From Phlegmacium glaucopus (lineage: Eukaryota > Basidiomycota > Agaricomycetes > Agaricales > Cortinariaceae), in contig MU130082.1 of the NCBI GenBank assembly GCA_015039465.1, positions 48,607 through 112,606 on the forward strand: 64,000 nucleotides of DNA, given 5' to 3'. A program made the translations under genes and the position numbers. Below the pieces are notes generated by a model that was not told the DNA's origin, ran no database searches, and saw only the letters and a program-made list of their open reading frames with translations. Below, piece after piece: positions 1-11,210 of this stretch. Every line of letters starts with the position of its first letter. Position 1 is the stretch's first letter.

Positions 1-905
1 AATTTGTACTTTGTCACTCTTACTCTTATTTACAAATTTGTAGTTCGTTCTTCCTGCACACATTCACAAATTTGTAGTTTGTGACTCTTATGCCCTATTC
101 ACAAATTTGTGATTCTTATGCCTATTTACAAATTTGTAGTCTGCGCACATTCACAAATTTGTAGTTCAAGACTCTTACGCCCCATTTACAAATTTGTGGT
201 TCGTCACTCTAATACCTATTTACAAATTTGTAGTTCGTTCTTCCTGCGCTATTTACAAATTTGTAGTTCATTCTTCCTGCGCACATTCACAAATTTGTGG
301 TTCGTCACTCTAGTACCTATTTATAAATTTGTACTTCGCTCTTCCTGTGCACATTCACAAATTTGTAGTTCGTCACTCTAGTACCTATTTATAAATTTGT
401 ACTTCGCTCTTCCTGTGCACATTCACAAATTTGTAGTTCGTGACTCTTATACGCTTGTTTACAAATTTGTGGTTTGTCACTCTAATTGGATCATGTTTGT
501 ACTTCACTAGCGTATTCCTTATAACCATAATGTATATTATGCTACAATCCGGACCTAATCTATCTAGCTTTCGCAAGGCAATCTGTATTCTAACTTGTAG
601 CAAAAGTCACCCAGGCTCACCCTACCCATTTACAAATTTGTGGTTCGTTCTTCCTGACTCTCACACCTATGTACTTATAGAAATTTGTGGTCCGTCACTA
701 CCGATTTGTACTTCACCCCCTATTGCGTACATTCACAAATTTATACCGTGACTCTTACTCCTATTTACAAATTTGTAGTTCGTCACTTACTCCTATTTAC
801 ATATTTTTACTTCATATACAAATTTGTAGTTTGTCACTCCTATACCTATTTACAAATTTGTACTTCATCCCACTGCGCTCATTCGTAGTTTGTCCCTTGC
901 ATACC
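1..905 (+). repeat. Left inverted array of the TACAAATTTGTA minisatellite
   Basis: The palindromic core ACAAATTTGT recurs every 25-35 bases, separated by variants such as gttcgtcactct, gttcgttcttcctgc and gcacattc. Orientation (core followed by agttcgt) is the reverse complement of the right array. Short ORFs reading through it are artefacts of the repeat. The array runs off the left edge of the window. Confidence 0.9.
486..640 (+). repeat. Unique island in left array (left copy of the inverted repeat)
   Basis: This non-minisatellite stretch, including gcgtattccttataaccata and ggcaatctgtattctaac, matches 9,413-9,570 in reverse complement with a few substitutions and small indels. It is the best evidence that the two arrays are one pair of terminal inverted repeats and not independent satellites. 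Confidence 0.9.
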
Positions 906-1016
906 TGTTTACACATTTCATTTGTCGTTATCATTATCCATTGTCAATGAGAGCCAAAAACATTCGAATTCATATTTGTATATACATCAATTTATGTAAC
1001 AGGAACAGACGCTTCA

Positions 1017-3592
1017 TCACATGGTCCTCGTCCTCTTACCCACACCACCAGCGACTGAACCTGCTTTACGTTTGCTTCCAACACCTGAAAAACTCTCTAA
1101 GCATACTTTCACATCGATTACTGCTGCCTTCCAATTTGCGTCTTGAACACAGGCCCACCACTTCAACGCTATGAGAACTGTCACCAAACCCGACGGTCCA
1201 CCTTTCTTCAAATTCAACACATTCTCCTTTTCCCCCGCGGTAGAGAGTGATGGAGGGAGGGTATTGGGGACGACACTCTGTCACCACTTAGGTTGAAGGC
1301 TGTTCCACCACGCTAGCCATTCCTTTGTGTATGTCTCAATATTGTCCACTGTTGGAATTGACTGATACTGACGATTCTGCAGCCATTTTGAAAGAACCTG
1401 AGGACGAAGTTTAGCTACCATACGATGCTGGAAACTCCTTGGTTAGTGAAAGATAAGTAAATTCACTAGTGGACTCACAGCGGTTGTCTCTAAATAACCG
1501 GCTTCCTTCTCAAAGGCCATCCATACGTCTAGACATTCTTTCCACTCTCTCGCATCGATCCCATCATACAGGTACTTGGACGCCAGCTCCAACCACTCTG
1601 GTAAGCCACCTGAACCCTGTCTTTCTGTTAAAGGAACTACTTCTCTTGATTCAGCAGGTTTGCGACGATTGCGAGTTCCAAGATCTTCAATTTGGATATC
1701 CATATCCGACGGCTTTGGATTCGAGTCGATTCCTGGGGCCGAATTCACGTCCAGGCTATTTGTGAAAGGATCCAGGGGTGCAGTACCCAGGAAATGTTGC
1801 GTAGGTAAGGTCGGGACAGGCATAAGCGACATATCAGGCTCATGATTCATCAACTCATGTAGCAATCCCCATTCCCCATTGTTGTGACCGACCCCCATCG
1901 ACGCCATTCCCATTCCATCTCCCGACCCTCCAAAATCCCAACCCCCGGAAAAGTCATGCCAGTTCATGGCGGCTACATCATGGAGCATGAGTTCATCTCC
2001 CGGATGAGCAGCGGTCTGGGGTATGGCAGGTTCGGCGGGCGTTGGGAGGAAAAAGTGATTCTCGTCTCCAGGCACAGCTAGAGCTGGTGGAGGGCGAAGG
2101 GTGGCTGCAGCGGTCTGGGGTATGATAGGTTCAGCAGGTGTTGAGAGAACAAAGTCATGTTCGTCTCCTGGTCCAGGTAGAGCCGGTGGAGGACGAAGGG
2201 TGGTCGCAGTGGGCTGGGGAATGGCAGGTTCACCAGGTGTCGGGAGGACGAATTCATATTCGTCTCCTGGCCCAGGTAGAGCCGGTGGAGAACGAAGGGC
2301 GGTCTCGGGTTTGTTGGCAGGTTCAGCAGGCGTCAGGAGGACGAGTTCGTCAGTACCAAAAGCAGGTAACGCAGAATGAGAGGTGGTCTGGGGGGTGCCC
2401 GGTTCAGAGGCGGTCTGGGGTGTGGCAGGTTCGGCAGGTGATTCAAATCCATCGTGGTTTGGATTAGTTTTGATAACAAAGTTGTTGCGAACAGATTCAG
2501 CTAGATTGTTTTTCAGCGCTTGTATTTTATGACTCTGGAGAATAACTTACGATATACAGAATGCAAAAAAGTTGAATAAGGGACGAGGATTGTCTCCTTA
2601 TGGTCGGGTAAGGCTTTAGCAAAAGTTTGATCATAGGAATCACGTCCGGTATGAATAGCAATTGTTCGTATCGCGCCACCTTTAGCAGGATCAGGTCCTC
2701 CAGCATAGATGCTAAATGACCAACCTCCCGTACGCTTCTCCATCGCAGTGCAAAAATCACGTATCACATCAGGAAGGCTAGCCTGTGCGCTTTGAAGTGG
2801 ACGAATATTCAATTTTCTGTCTCAAACTCAAAGATTGTGGTGGACTTACATCAGGGCTTGCTCAGGGGTGACCTCGTCAGTTGCGTTGATGATCGCCTTA
2901 TCGAGCTCTTTTAATGCTTCTTTCTCTTTTCGTTCCTCCTCAAGGGCTAGGCGTATCTCTTCTTTGACCTCATCCGTCTCCTTGCTGTAAGCGTCGGCAA
3001 TACACTTGTTGGTAATTACAATGCGTTGTCCTGCATCCATATTCTCCAGACCACCCAGTTTCTCGATCTCTGTTTCAACAGAAGCTTTCACACGATCTTC
3101 ATAATATCTCCGTGAGTAGATCTGGCATTCGGTAGAAAGACGCGATGCCGATTGGGGCATCATGATTTTGACGGTTTGTACTTTTCCGGCCCGACCGCGA
3201 CCCTTGTTGAGACCGTTGTTATTGAACCAATAGTAGATATTCTAATAATACCATCAGTATGATATATTAGAAAGGAATAAAACAAATACATGTTTTCGTG
3301 CTTCAACCCACTCTGTATGACTCATTGGCATGAGAAGCGGAGGTGAGGTGGCTTTTGTCTTTTTCTTTCGCTTCTTTTTTTGGAATAGGCCAGGACCCTC
3401 ATTGTCGATTAATTTGCTTCTGGAGATAGCCTCGGCGGCTTGATCTGGCCACTGGAGGAAAAAATCTCGTTCGATATTCTTCCAGAATTCATTGAGCCGC
3501 TTTGGGACTGCAGATTGTGCACTTGAAAACTCTGCACGACGGCTGCAGAGGAACTGATATTGTTCATGTGTTGTCCATGAATGAGCCGGCAT
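1017..3592 (-). pseudogene. KDZ-associated accessory gene, five exons, in-frame TGA near the 3' end
   Basis: Exons on the minus strand: 3592-3290, 3241-2850, 2816-2551, 2500-1479, 1427-1017; phases agree at every junction. The start MPAHSWTTHEQYQFL and the block GGPDPAKGGAIRTI resemble, from memory, proteins encoded beside KDZ transposases in agarics; biochemical function is unknown. Exon 2 holds a charged helical stretch (EEERKEKEALKELDKA). Exon 4 contains 33-residue Pro-rich repeats and an N/G/M-rich stretch. Exon 5 reads to TGA at 1281-1283, after WWNSLQPKW, giving 709 residues. The same frame then continues for 87 more plausible residues ending at 1017. A one-base CGA to TGA change would explain it, so I call the gene broken, although a naturally shorter product cannot be excluded. 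It is divergent from the 3,877 gene. Confidence 0.7.
1980..2370 (-). repeat. 99-bp in-frame coding repeat in the accessory gene
   Basis: Three to four tandem copies at 99-bp spacing (for example gagctggtgg at 2,081, gagccggtgg near 2,180 and 2,279) encode 33-residue units of the type LRPPPALPGPGDE, then FVL, then a TPAEPAIPQTAA-like segment. The period is a multiple of three, so copy number can change without breaking the frame. Proline-rich and acidic; probably disordered. Confidence 0.8.
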
Positions 3593-3876
3593 CTAAGTAA
3601 AAGACACACCGGTCAATAACAATTCTTGCGTCACTAATTTGCTCACCGTGTGTAGCCGCAAGGCGTAACTCTAAGCTTGTGAAGAAATCCCTTCCTCCTG
3701 GAACTTCTGTGGGTAATTGCCGAGACTATACAGCAGCAAACTTTATATTCAAGCCACTGTATTTGCAGAGCAGCACTTTCGGTTAAGTCCGAACAACTGT
3801 ACAGTTTGGGACTAGCTTAAATTTCCTGACCATTTCAGTGCGTGATCAATCAATCAATCATCCAAATAACCGGACC

Positions 3877-4469
3877 ATGGCAAGCAATAACACCGATACA
3901 AAAATAATTAGCGTCGATGAACTTATTACGGCTATACTGCGTGCACTTGATGCAGTGGGTGTTCGCGTCGTTGGTAAGTACGCCTTGCATATTCAAACGG
4001 ATTTTAAATGTAAACTTTTTCACCAATAGACGAAAAGCTCCTTAAAGAAAATTTGAGCGCCCAAGTTCGCAATGGGCCAGTCTCAGAATCTGTTGATGAC
4101 GAGGAAGGTTAGTACATATCATCCTTAGTCACCAAACTTCTCTTACCTTTTTTTTGGCTAGCGGAGTCGTCTGATATTGATGAAGTTGAACTGCGAGGAG
4201 TTAGTGAAGTCAGCCCTGGAGTCGAAGCAGGAGACACCAAACCACGAGACGAACCCAACCCAGAAGGAAACCCAAGCCAATCTAGCGGCGCGCCCAGAAA
4301 TCGGGCACAATATCATCCAAGACTCCGCAACTTTCTACCATCCGATGACTCGGATATCTTGATGCCAGATCACTGGCATTCTAGGGACCGTTGCGATTGT
4401 TATGAGAGATATGGGACAGATGACGATTTTGGTGGGGTTCGCCACATTATGTGCAACAGGGGTTGGTGA
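3877..4469 (+). CDS. Small acidic protein of the KDZ element, three exons
   Basis: Exons 3877-3973, 4030-4107 and 4162-4469 have GT-AG introns of 56 and 54 nt with matching phases and give 160 residues. The start follows in-frame context accATGG. The N-terminal part (DELITAILRALDAVGVRVV) is helical. The middle is rich in Glu, Pro and Ser. The C-terminus has a short cysteine cluster (RDRCDCYERYG and HIMCNRGW). No family is recognised. It shares an intergenic region with the minus-strand accessory gene ending upstream at 3592, and it is the only one of the four element genes in which I see no stop codon. A role in transposition is inferred from location alone. Confidence 0.6.
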
Positions 4470-4493
4470 TCTGTCATTTGTACATAAATGTAG

Positions 4494-5193
4494 CTATTCT
4501 ACCTGATAAAAAAATTGGTGTTTCTCGTAACGCGTTTTGACTTCCTCTGCATCAACCATTGCATAGCATAATAACTCCTCAACCCAACTAACAACCATAC
4601 AAACTTGCTTCACAATCTTGTCAACCTTGCGATATGTCTCCCCTACACCGTCTAGGGCGTAAATCTCATTCTGATATTTATAAATAGCTTTTTGAAGTTT
4701 GCCGAGCTTTACGGTTTGTTCATGGATAGGATCCTTGTCGTAATCGGCCAAGAAATCAAGGCACATCGTGTTCAAATACTGTGAGGGACTATCTCCGGTA
4801 ATCCTTGTTAATCGCTTGTCGACACTCTCTGCACGTTCCATCCAGAGACTGATTGCGTGTTCTGTGGATGCTACCCCCCCGTTGTGGCTTCCCTCCGATG
4901 AGGTAGTTTGTTGGGCCACAGAAGGAGTACTATTAATCGATACATGTATTTAGATTTATATTGTGTATATATATAAGCGTTATCCATACCCTTTGTGTTC
5001 TCGGTGGTATTTTTTCCATCGCCGTTTATTGATTAAGGTTCAATTTCTATAAAAATGAAATAAGAACATGTTTTTATTATCAACCCCGGACACCTATTAA
5101 TCTCCAAACTCACTTATTGTAAGACCGCTTGCTTTTAGCATTGCGTGCAGCTGCTTTTTCTTGGTCCGTGTGGTATAGGCGTGGGCGACCCAT
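4494..5193 (-). pseudogene. KDZ-associated small gene with in-frame TGA in exon 2
   Basis: Exons on the minus strand: 5193-5114, 5046-4990, 4929-4494, with phases consistent, for a 190-codon frame. Exon 1 encodes MGRPRLYHTDQEKAAARNAK followed by SKRSYN, and exon 2 INKRRWKKYHREH. Such basic MGR..L..T..EK..A.RAKSKRSY starts are, from memory, common in agaric transposon-linked proteins and may bind nucleic acid. The third exon is a helical region without recognisable domain (KLGKLQKAIYKYQNEIYAL). The TGA at 5040-5042 falls right after the first splice junction, where an Arg would fit (CGA to TGA), and no alternative acceptor in the correct phase avoids it. The gene therefore looks inactivated. 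Its start lies about 270 bp from the transposase start, in the opposite direction. Confidence 0.6.
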
Positions 5194-5466
5194 GACTGAT
5201 GAAAGATGAAGGTTGAGTTACAGTAGCAAACTCAAGTCTGGCTCTGGGACTTATGCTCGTTTGTCTGACCTTTATTTCCTCCAGAATAACTTTGGGTGTA
5301 ATATATATCCTCTGAAAGCTACAATTTTTCTTGGTTTAATGCACCGTTATTTGTGTTTTCCAGGTCCATTTTCGGAGTAATACAGAGCTTTTGATGCTAT
5401 TTTATTGAACCGTGAGCACGATCTTTTGTGACATTGAGTGACAAATTATTACTCCGGTTATCCAAC

Positions 5467-8400
5467 ATGGCACCCAGGAAGAAACGCGGCCGCAACGATG
5501 ACATGGAGGAATACATCGCCGACTGCCATCTCCAAACCAAGAAACCAGCTACGGCAACACAGCATCTCCATACCCATTATGAACCTGATCAGCGCGCCAT
5601 TCAATCTTTCATTACTGTTACCATCACCTCAGCCCCACCAGCGCTAACCTCGCCTAGCACTTTTGGTACCAGCAAACTCCCTCCATTTATGGCGGTTGAA
5701 AATCACATTGAAGATGAATTCGAGGGCGGCAATATTGAAGATGAACGCGAGGGCAGCAACGAAGATGAACGCGAGGGTAGCAATGAATTAGAAGGGTGTG
5801 ACGTTGAGGCCTTAGGTCTAGGTCATATTTTATCCCAACTTGCAGACTTGCAAGGGCAGACCCAGAAGCGAAGAAGGACACAGGCCGTAAGTCTTCATAA
5901 CCTTCAAAATTTTTATCGTTACATTTGTACTAAATCTCAATAGGACCACCCACTTTTATGCTGGATCCCGTATATTGACACCTATGTCAGTGAGCTACTG
6001 AGGTTAGAGGGTCGCGGGGATGTTGCTGGGCAGTCTACATGTGCCGGCGCTGGCTGCGAAGCATCTGTGGAGAGTACACATCGCAGTTTTCGGTGCAGGG
6101 ACTGCCAAGACCTATGCCTATACTGCCTGGACTGCATTTGCATCTATCATGCCTCAAAACCCTTCCACCGTATCCAAGTAAGTGTCAATTTTTATATTCT
6201 TTCATTTATCAATGAACGCATGAATAGGCATGGAACGGTATCCATTTTGAAAGAGTGTCCCTGAAAACACTAGGACTACATATTCAGTTGGGACACGCTG
6301 ATGGTAGCAACTGCCCTCATCCCGATAATGCCTTCAATAACGACTTCACAATCATTGATTCTGATGGCATTCACGAAGTCTCACTCGATTATTGTTCTTG
6401 TCCCCAATCGCCTCCGAAACCTGTCCAACTTCTTCGAGCACGTCTGTTTCCATCAACCGTCATAGACCCTAGGACCGCTGCGACATTCCGTGTTCTCGAA
6501 ACCTTCCAGATGTTGACATTCACTTCGAAGGTGTCTGGCTACGAGTACTATCGGTCATTGGTCAGACGAACGGACAATACAGGCACATCGCCTCCACCTG
6601 TGAGTCATTGATTCTTGCCTTTATCCGCTCACTATCTTATACATCTCCAGGATCGGTACCATTCATTTCTCCGGATTGTGAGAGAATGGCGCCATGTCCG
6701 GTTAATGAAAAGGATGGGCCGTGGACACGATGCTGCTGGTGTCAGAGGTACAAAAGAGGGGCAATGTGCTGTCTTATGTCCAGCGTGTCCTATCCCCGGT
6801 GTTAACCTGCCTGCTAACTGGAAGGACCATCCAACTTCCCAGCAGTAAGTTATGATATCCTAGCTGAATTAATCTGATCCATGATTTCAGGTGGCTATAT
6901 TCGTTGTTCCTTGGCATCGATGCCAACTTTCGCCTGAAGCGCTTGAACGTTTCCAACGATGAAAGAGATCCTGGACTCAATCACGGTTATGCATATATCG
7001 TTGAGAACACCAAGTTCAATCAGTACCTCCATAACTATGGCAATTTGATTCCGGATGACAAGAGTACTTGCAATAACCACGACGCTATCAAGTCTGCAAG
7101 TATGCGAGGTGGTAAGGGTACGGCGGCCAGTGGACTTGGGACCATAGAATGTAGCCGTCATGACATGAAACGTCCAAATTCTGTAGGAGATTTGCAGAAA
7201 GGTGAAAGGTATGATAGCTCCTATGACTTTATGGTTTATTTTCTCTGATCTCTAGGTCTAGATACGTCAATATGGACTACTTCTTCCTGTCTAGTCTGAA
7301 ATCAAACATTCCCGAGCGTCTGGTTGTATCGTACGACATCGCCTGCCAGTGGTCCCGTAACCTACCTTCTCGCTGTGGGCTGTACCCTCCCAATCCTATC
7401 TCTTCAGGAGAAATCGATGTCACCTATCTTGTACCGAAGTTCCATCTACCAGCTCATGTTGCAAAATGTCAGATTGATTACTCGTTCAATCTTGTCCCAG
7501 GGGTGGGAAGAACTGATGGTGAGGCCCCGGAACGGGGCTGGGCGGCGGCCAATGGAGTCGCCATGAGCACCAAGGAGATGGGGCCTGGCTCGCGCCGTGA
7601 TACACTCGATGATCACTTCGGGGACTACAATTGGAGGAAGATTACACACATTGGTAATCCATTTTTTTAATAACAACTGCGACTTTCTTATCTGACACCT
7701 TCTGTAGCCGAAACATTTTCCCGGAAGTCTTTAGAAGCCATCAAGGCCCGTGAAGAACATGTTGAAGCGTTCCTTGAATTTGATGCGGCGTTACCAATGG
7801 CCTTGACCACGGCTTGGACGAAACTCTGCTGGACATGGGAAGCGGACAGATCTCAGGAGAATCCGTTTTCAAAGTCTCAAAGAGGTAAGATTCATGTTCT
7901 GCCCGTTCCTTGTTGTTGACCAGCGGACTACAGTAATGTCCGAGGCTGATGTTCGGCTTCAACTCGCAGAAGAAGACGCTAGAGAATTGGCCCGGGGAAG
8001 TCAAATCTCACTGCACGACGATGTCTCAGCCAGTATGCTCATATTTCAAGGTCTAGAACTTCAAGAACTTCAGTGAGTTTGATCCTCTCTTGGAGTAGTA
8101 TTCTAATGATATTACAGACGCCGTCATGCGCTAGATGTGGCCAAACTTGGCGAGCATTCAACTTCTCTTCAACAAGTGAAAGTTGTTGAGCGTTCTACTT
8201 CATTGAAGCGGAAGATTGATGCTTGGATCGAAGTTCAACACCTTTACATGCCTGCCATTGCTCTTCTACGAGCTCATGCTGATTGCGAAGGCGGTGGACG
8301 GCCACCTGCGGTCGAAAACATCGAGCTCTTCCTGCCATCTGCGATTGTGGGCGTCTGTGTCTGCGAACCTCATCTTCTCAAGTATGAATGGCAATTTCGG

Positions 8401-9205
8401 TATGCACAAGCTGAGGGATCACTAGACGACCTACGTGGACTGCTCCTTATGCGCTCAATGATGTATAAATAAAAGGATCGTTATTCCCGTGGTCAACGTC
8501 AGCAAACGCGAAGCAACACCTTACTCAATCGCCTTGAGGCAAGAATTCGACGTACATCGATGAAGTACCGAAAGATTCAAGAAGCATTGGTTGCTCTGTC
8601 AGTGCCGCTCCTAGAAACATCATGGACTAAAGTATTACAGGTGCTTAACGACAGTGACATTACTGGGCTGACGTCAATGGATGATTCTGGAAGTGAGGGT
8701 CGAAAGAGGCTCACATGGATTTGGAATGTACAGGGGATAGGGGCAGATGCTGACGAGAGTACTCAAGCAAGTGAGTTTCCTTTCGTTTCTCCTGGTCTTT
8801 CTTACTTAATATTCATTCCTAGCCTTGCATATTGAGTGGTGCAAAGCCCGTGCCCGTGCCCACCGTTGGCAGGAGGAATGCCTCCTTCTGGCTGAGGAGA
8901 TGCGCCGTGTTGTTGCCTTTTTCTCATGGCAGGCTGAGGACTGGAGGAGGACCGCTCGAAAAGTTGAAAACCAGCTGCCAACCAGTTCAGAGACCATTGA
9001 AGCTGTCGCTGCCACTGAAATACACGCAAAGAACATTGTTCGAGAAGGCAAGATTGCCTATGCACACCTACAAGGTAACCTTCACGATAAAATAAAATGT
9101 CATTGCGAGAATGCGTGGGCTGATCTCTGCTCTAAATTACAATATATGGAGGGTATGGACGCTACAATAATGGCTGAGCACCAACATACACGACTTGGAG
9201 ATTAA
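5467..9205 (+). pseudogene. KDZ transposase with CxC2-like cysteine cluster, ten exons, one premature TAA
   Basis: Exons: 5467-5886, 5944-6177, 6228-6599, 6651-6844, 6891-7208, 7262-7653, 7708-7884, 7934-8072, 8118-8770, 8823-9205; all phases agree, 1,093 codons. After a basic, acidic-repeat N-terminus comes a cysteine cluster (CAGAGC, CRDCQDLCLYCLDC, then H) of the CxC2 type found with KDZ transposases. The RNase H-fold core shows the three expected acidic sites: GIDANF, YDIACQW and DGEAPERGWA. The enzyme should cut and paste the element by binding its ends. Codon 867 (8470-8472) is TAA, where the same frame continues at once with KDRYSRGQRQQTRSNTLLNR; this looks like a Ser codon TCA changed to TAA. 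The truncation lies after the DDE core but removes the C-terminal helical domain. Start choice MAPRKKRG; an in-frame upstream ATG lies at 5428. Confidence 0.88.
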
Positions 9206-9267
9206 GATATTATTTGTAGATAGTACGATTACAGAGATAGCTGGTTTTCTTGACAACAAGGTATAAA

Positions 9268-11210
9268 AGTGACAAATTACAAATTTGTAAATATGGGCAG
9301 GAAGAACGAACAACAAATTTGTGAATATGCGCAGGAAGAATGAACTACAAATTTGTAAATAGGTATTAGGGGTGACGAACCACAAATTTGTGAACGTGCG
9401 CAGGAAGAATGAACCACAAATTTGTAAATGGGTAGAGTGACTTTTGCTACAAGTTAGAATACAGATTGCCTTGCGAAATGCTACATAGATGTAGGTCCGG
9501 ATTGTAGTGTAATATATATTATGGTTATAAGGAATACGCTAATGCAGTACAAACATGATCTAATTGAATGTACCAATCTTTCTGGGAGCAGAAGGTGACA
9601 AACTACAAATTTGTAAATAGGTATTAAAGTGACAAACCACAAATTTGTAAATAGGCATAAGAGTCACGAACTACAAATTTGTGAATGTGCACAGGAAGAA
9701 CGAAGTACAAATTTGTAAATAGGTACTAGAGTGACGAACCACAAATTTGTAAATGGGCGTAAGAGTCACGAACTACAAATTTGTGAATGTGCGCAGGAAG
9801 AATGAACTACAAATTTGTAAATAGGTATTAGAGTGACGAACTACAAATGTATATGCGCAGGAAGAACGAACTACAAATTTATAAATAAGAGTAAGAGTGA
9901 CAAAGTACAAATTTGTGAATAGGTATTAGAGTGACGAACCACATATTTGTAAATGGGGCGTAAGAGTCACGAACTACAAATTTGTAAATAAGAGTAAGAG
10001 TGACAAAGTACAAATTTGTAAATAGGTATAAGAGTGACGAACGACAAATTTGTAAATAGGTATTAGAGTGACGAACCACAAATTTGTAAATAGGCGTAAG
10101 AGTCACGAACTACAAATTTGTAAATATGTGTAAGAGTGACGAACTACAAATTTGTAAATAGGAGTAAGAGTGACGAACTACAAATTTGTAAATAGGCATA
10201 AGAAGGACGAACTACAAATTTGTAAATAGGTATTAGAGTCACGAACTACAAATTTGTAAATAGGCATAAGAGTCACGAACTACAAATTTGTAAATGTGCA
10301 CAGGAAGAATGAAGTACAAATTTGTAAATAGATATTAGAGTGACGAACTACAAATTTATAAATAAGAGTAAGAGTGACAAAGTACAAATTTGTGAATAGT
10401 ATTAGAGTGACGAACCACAAATTTGTAAATGGGGCGTAAGAGTCACGAACTACAAATTTGTGAATGTGCGCAGGAAGAATGAACTACAAATTTGTAGATA
10501 GGTATAGCAGTGAGGAAGTACAAATTTGTAAATAGGTATTAGTAGAGTGACGAACCACAAATTTGTAAATAGGCATAAGAGTCACGAACTACAAATTTGT
10601 AAATGTGCACAGGAAGAATGAAGTACAAATTTGTAAATAGATATTAGAGTGACGAACTACAAATTTATAAATAAGAGTAAGAGTGACAAAGTACAAATTT
10701 GTGAATAGGTATTAGAGTGACGAACCACAAATTTGTAAATGGGGCGTAAGAGTCACGAACTACAAATTTGTGAATGTGCGCAGGAAGAACGAACTACAAA
10801 TTTGTAAATAAGAGTAAGAGTGACAAAGTACAAATTTGTAAATAGGTATTAGAGTGACGAACCACAAATTTGTAAATAGGCGTAAGAGTCACGAACTACA
10901 AATTTGTGAATGTGCGCAGGAAGAATGAAACTACAAATTTGTAAATAGGTATTAGAACGAACTACAAATTTGTAAATAAGAGTAAGAGTGACAAAGTACA
11001 AATTTGTAAATAGGTATTAGAGTGACAAACTACAAATTTGTACATATGCGTAGGAAGAACAAACTACAAATTTTTAAATAAGAGTAAGAGTCGCAAACTA
11101 CAAATTTGTAAATAGGTATAAGAGGTGACAAACTAAAAATTTGTAAATAGGTGTAAGATGTGATAATTACAAATTTGTGAATGTGCAGTGGGATGAAGTA
11201 AAAATTTTAA
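9268..11210 (-). repeat. Right inverted array of the TACAAATTTGTA minisatellite
   Basis: Roughly 60 copies of the core ACAAATTTGT occur every 25-35 bases with linkers such as aaataggtattagagtgacg, aaataggcataagagtcacg and gaatgtgcgcaggaagaa. Higher-order blocks of several units are themselves duplicated: 10,290-10,480 resembles 10,610-10,790. The array has its own copy of the unique island. It is about twice as long as the visible part of the left array. Nothing coding. Confidence 0.92.
9413..9570 (-). repeat. Unique island in right array (right copy of the inverted repeat)
   Basis: Reverse complement of 486-640: gttagaatacagattgcctt and tatggttataaggaatacgc recur with small changes. It interrupts the minisatellite at a comparable distance from the inner edge on both sides. 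Confidence 0.9.

Larger units (their letters stand above)
1..11210. mobile_element. Large decayed KDZ DNA transposon, left end outside the window
   Basis: Seen: two minisatellite arrays in opposite orientation enclose about 8.4 kb with four genes, one a KDZ transposase. A roughly 150-bp non-repetitive island inside the left array (486-640) recurs in reverse complement inside the right array (9,413-9,570), so the arrays belong to one pair of terminal inverted repeats. Known: KDZ elements are large transposons common in Basidiomycota and often carry accessory genes beside the transposase. Inferred: the four genes are a single autonomous cassette, now inactive, because three have an in-frame stop codon. 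The left array starts at base 1, so the left terminus and target-site duplication cannot be read. The right boundary, near 11,210, is where the core motif stops recurring. Confidence 0.85.

Noticed and set aside
1..905. Several open frames of 65-100 codons through the left array
   Set aside because: They encode only the translated minisatellite (YLQICSS, YKFVV) in several frames at once; no start context, no codon bias.
9268..11210. Regularly spaced palindromic repeats resembling a CRISPR array
   Set aside because: The genome is eukaryotic, linkers are themselves repeated instead of unique, unit length varies, and the array is mirrored across a transposon.
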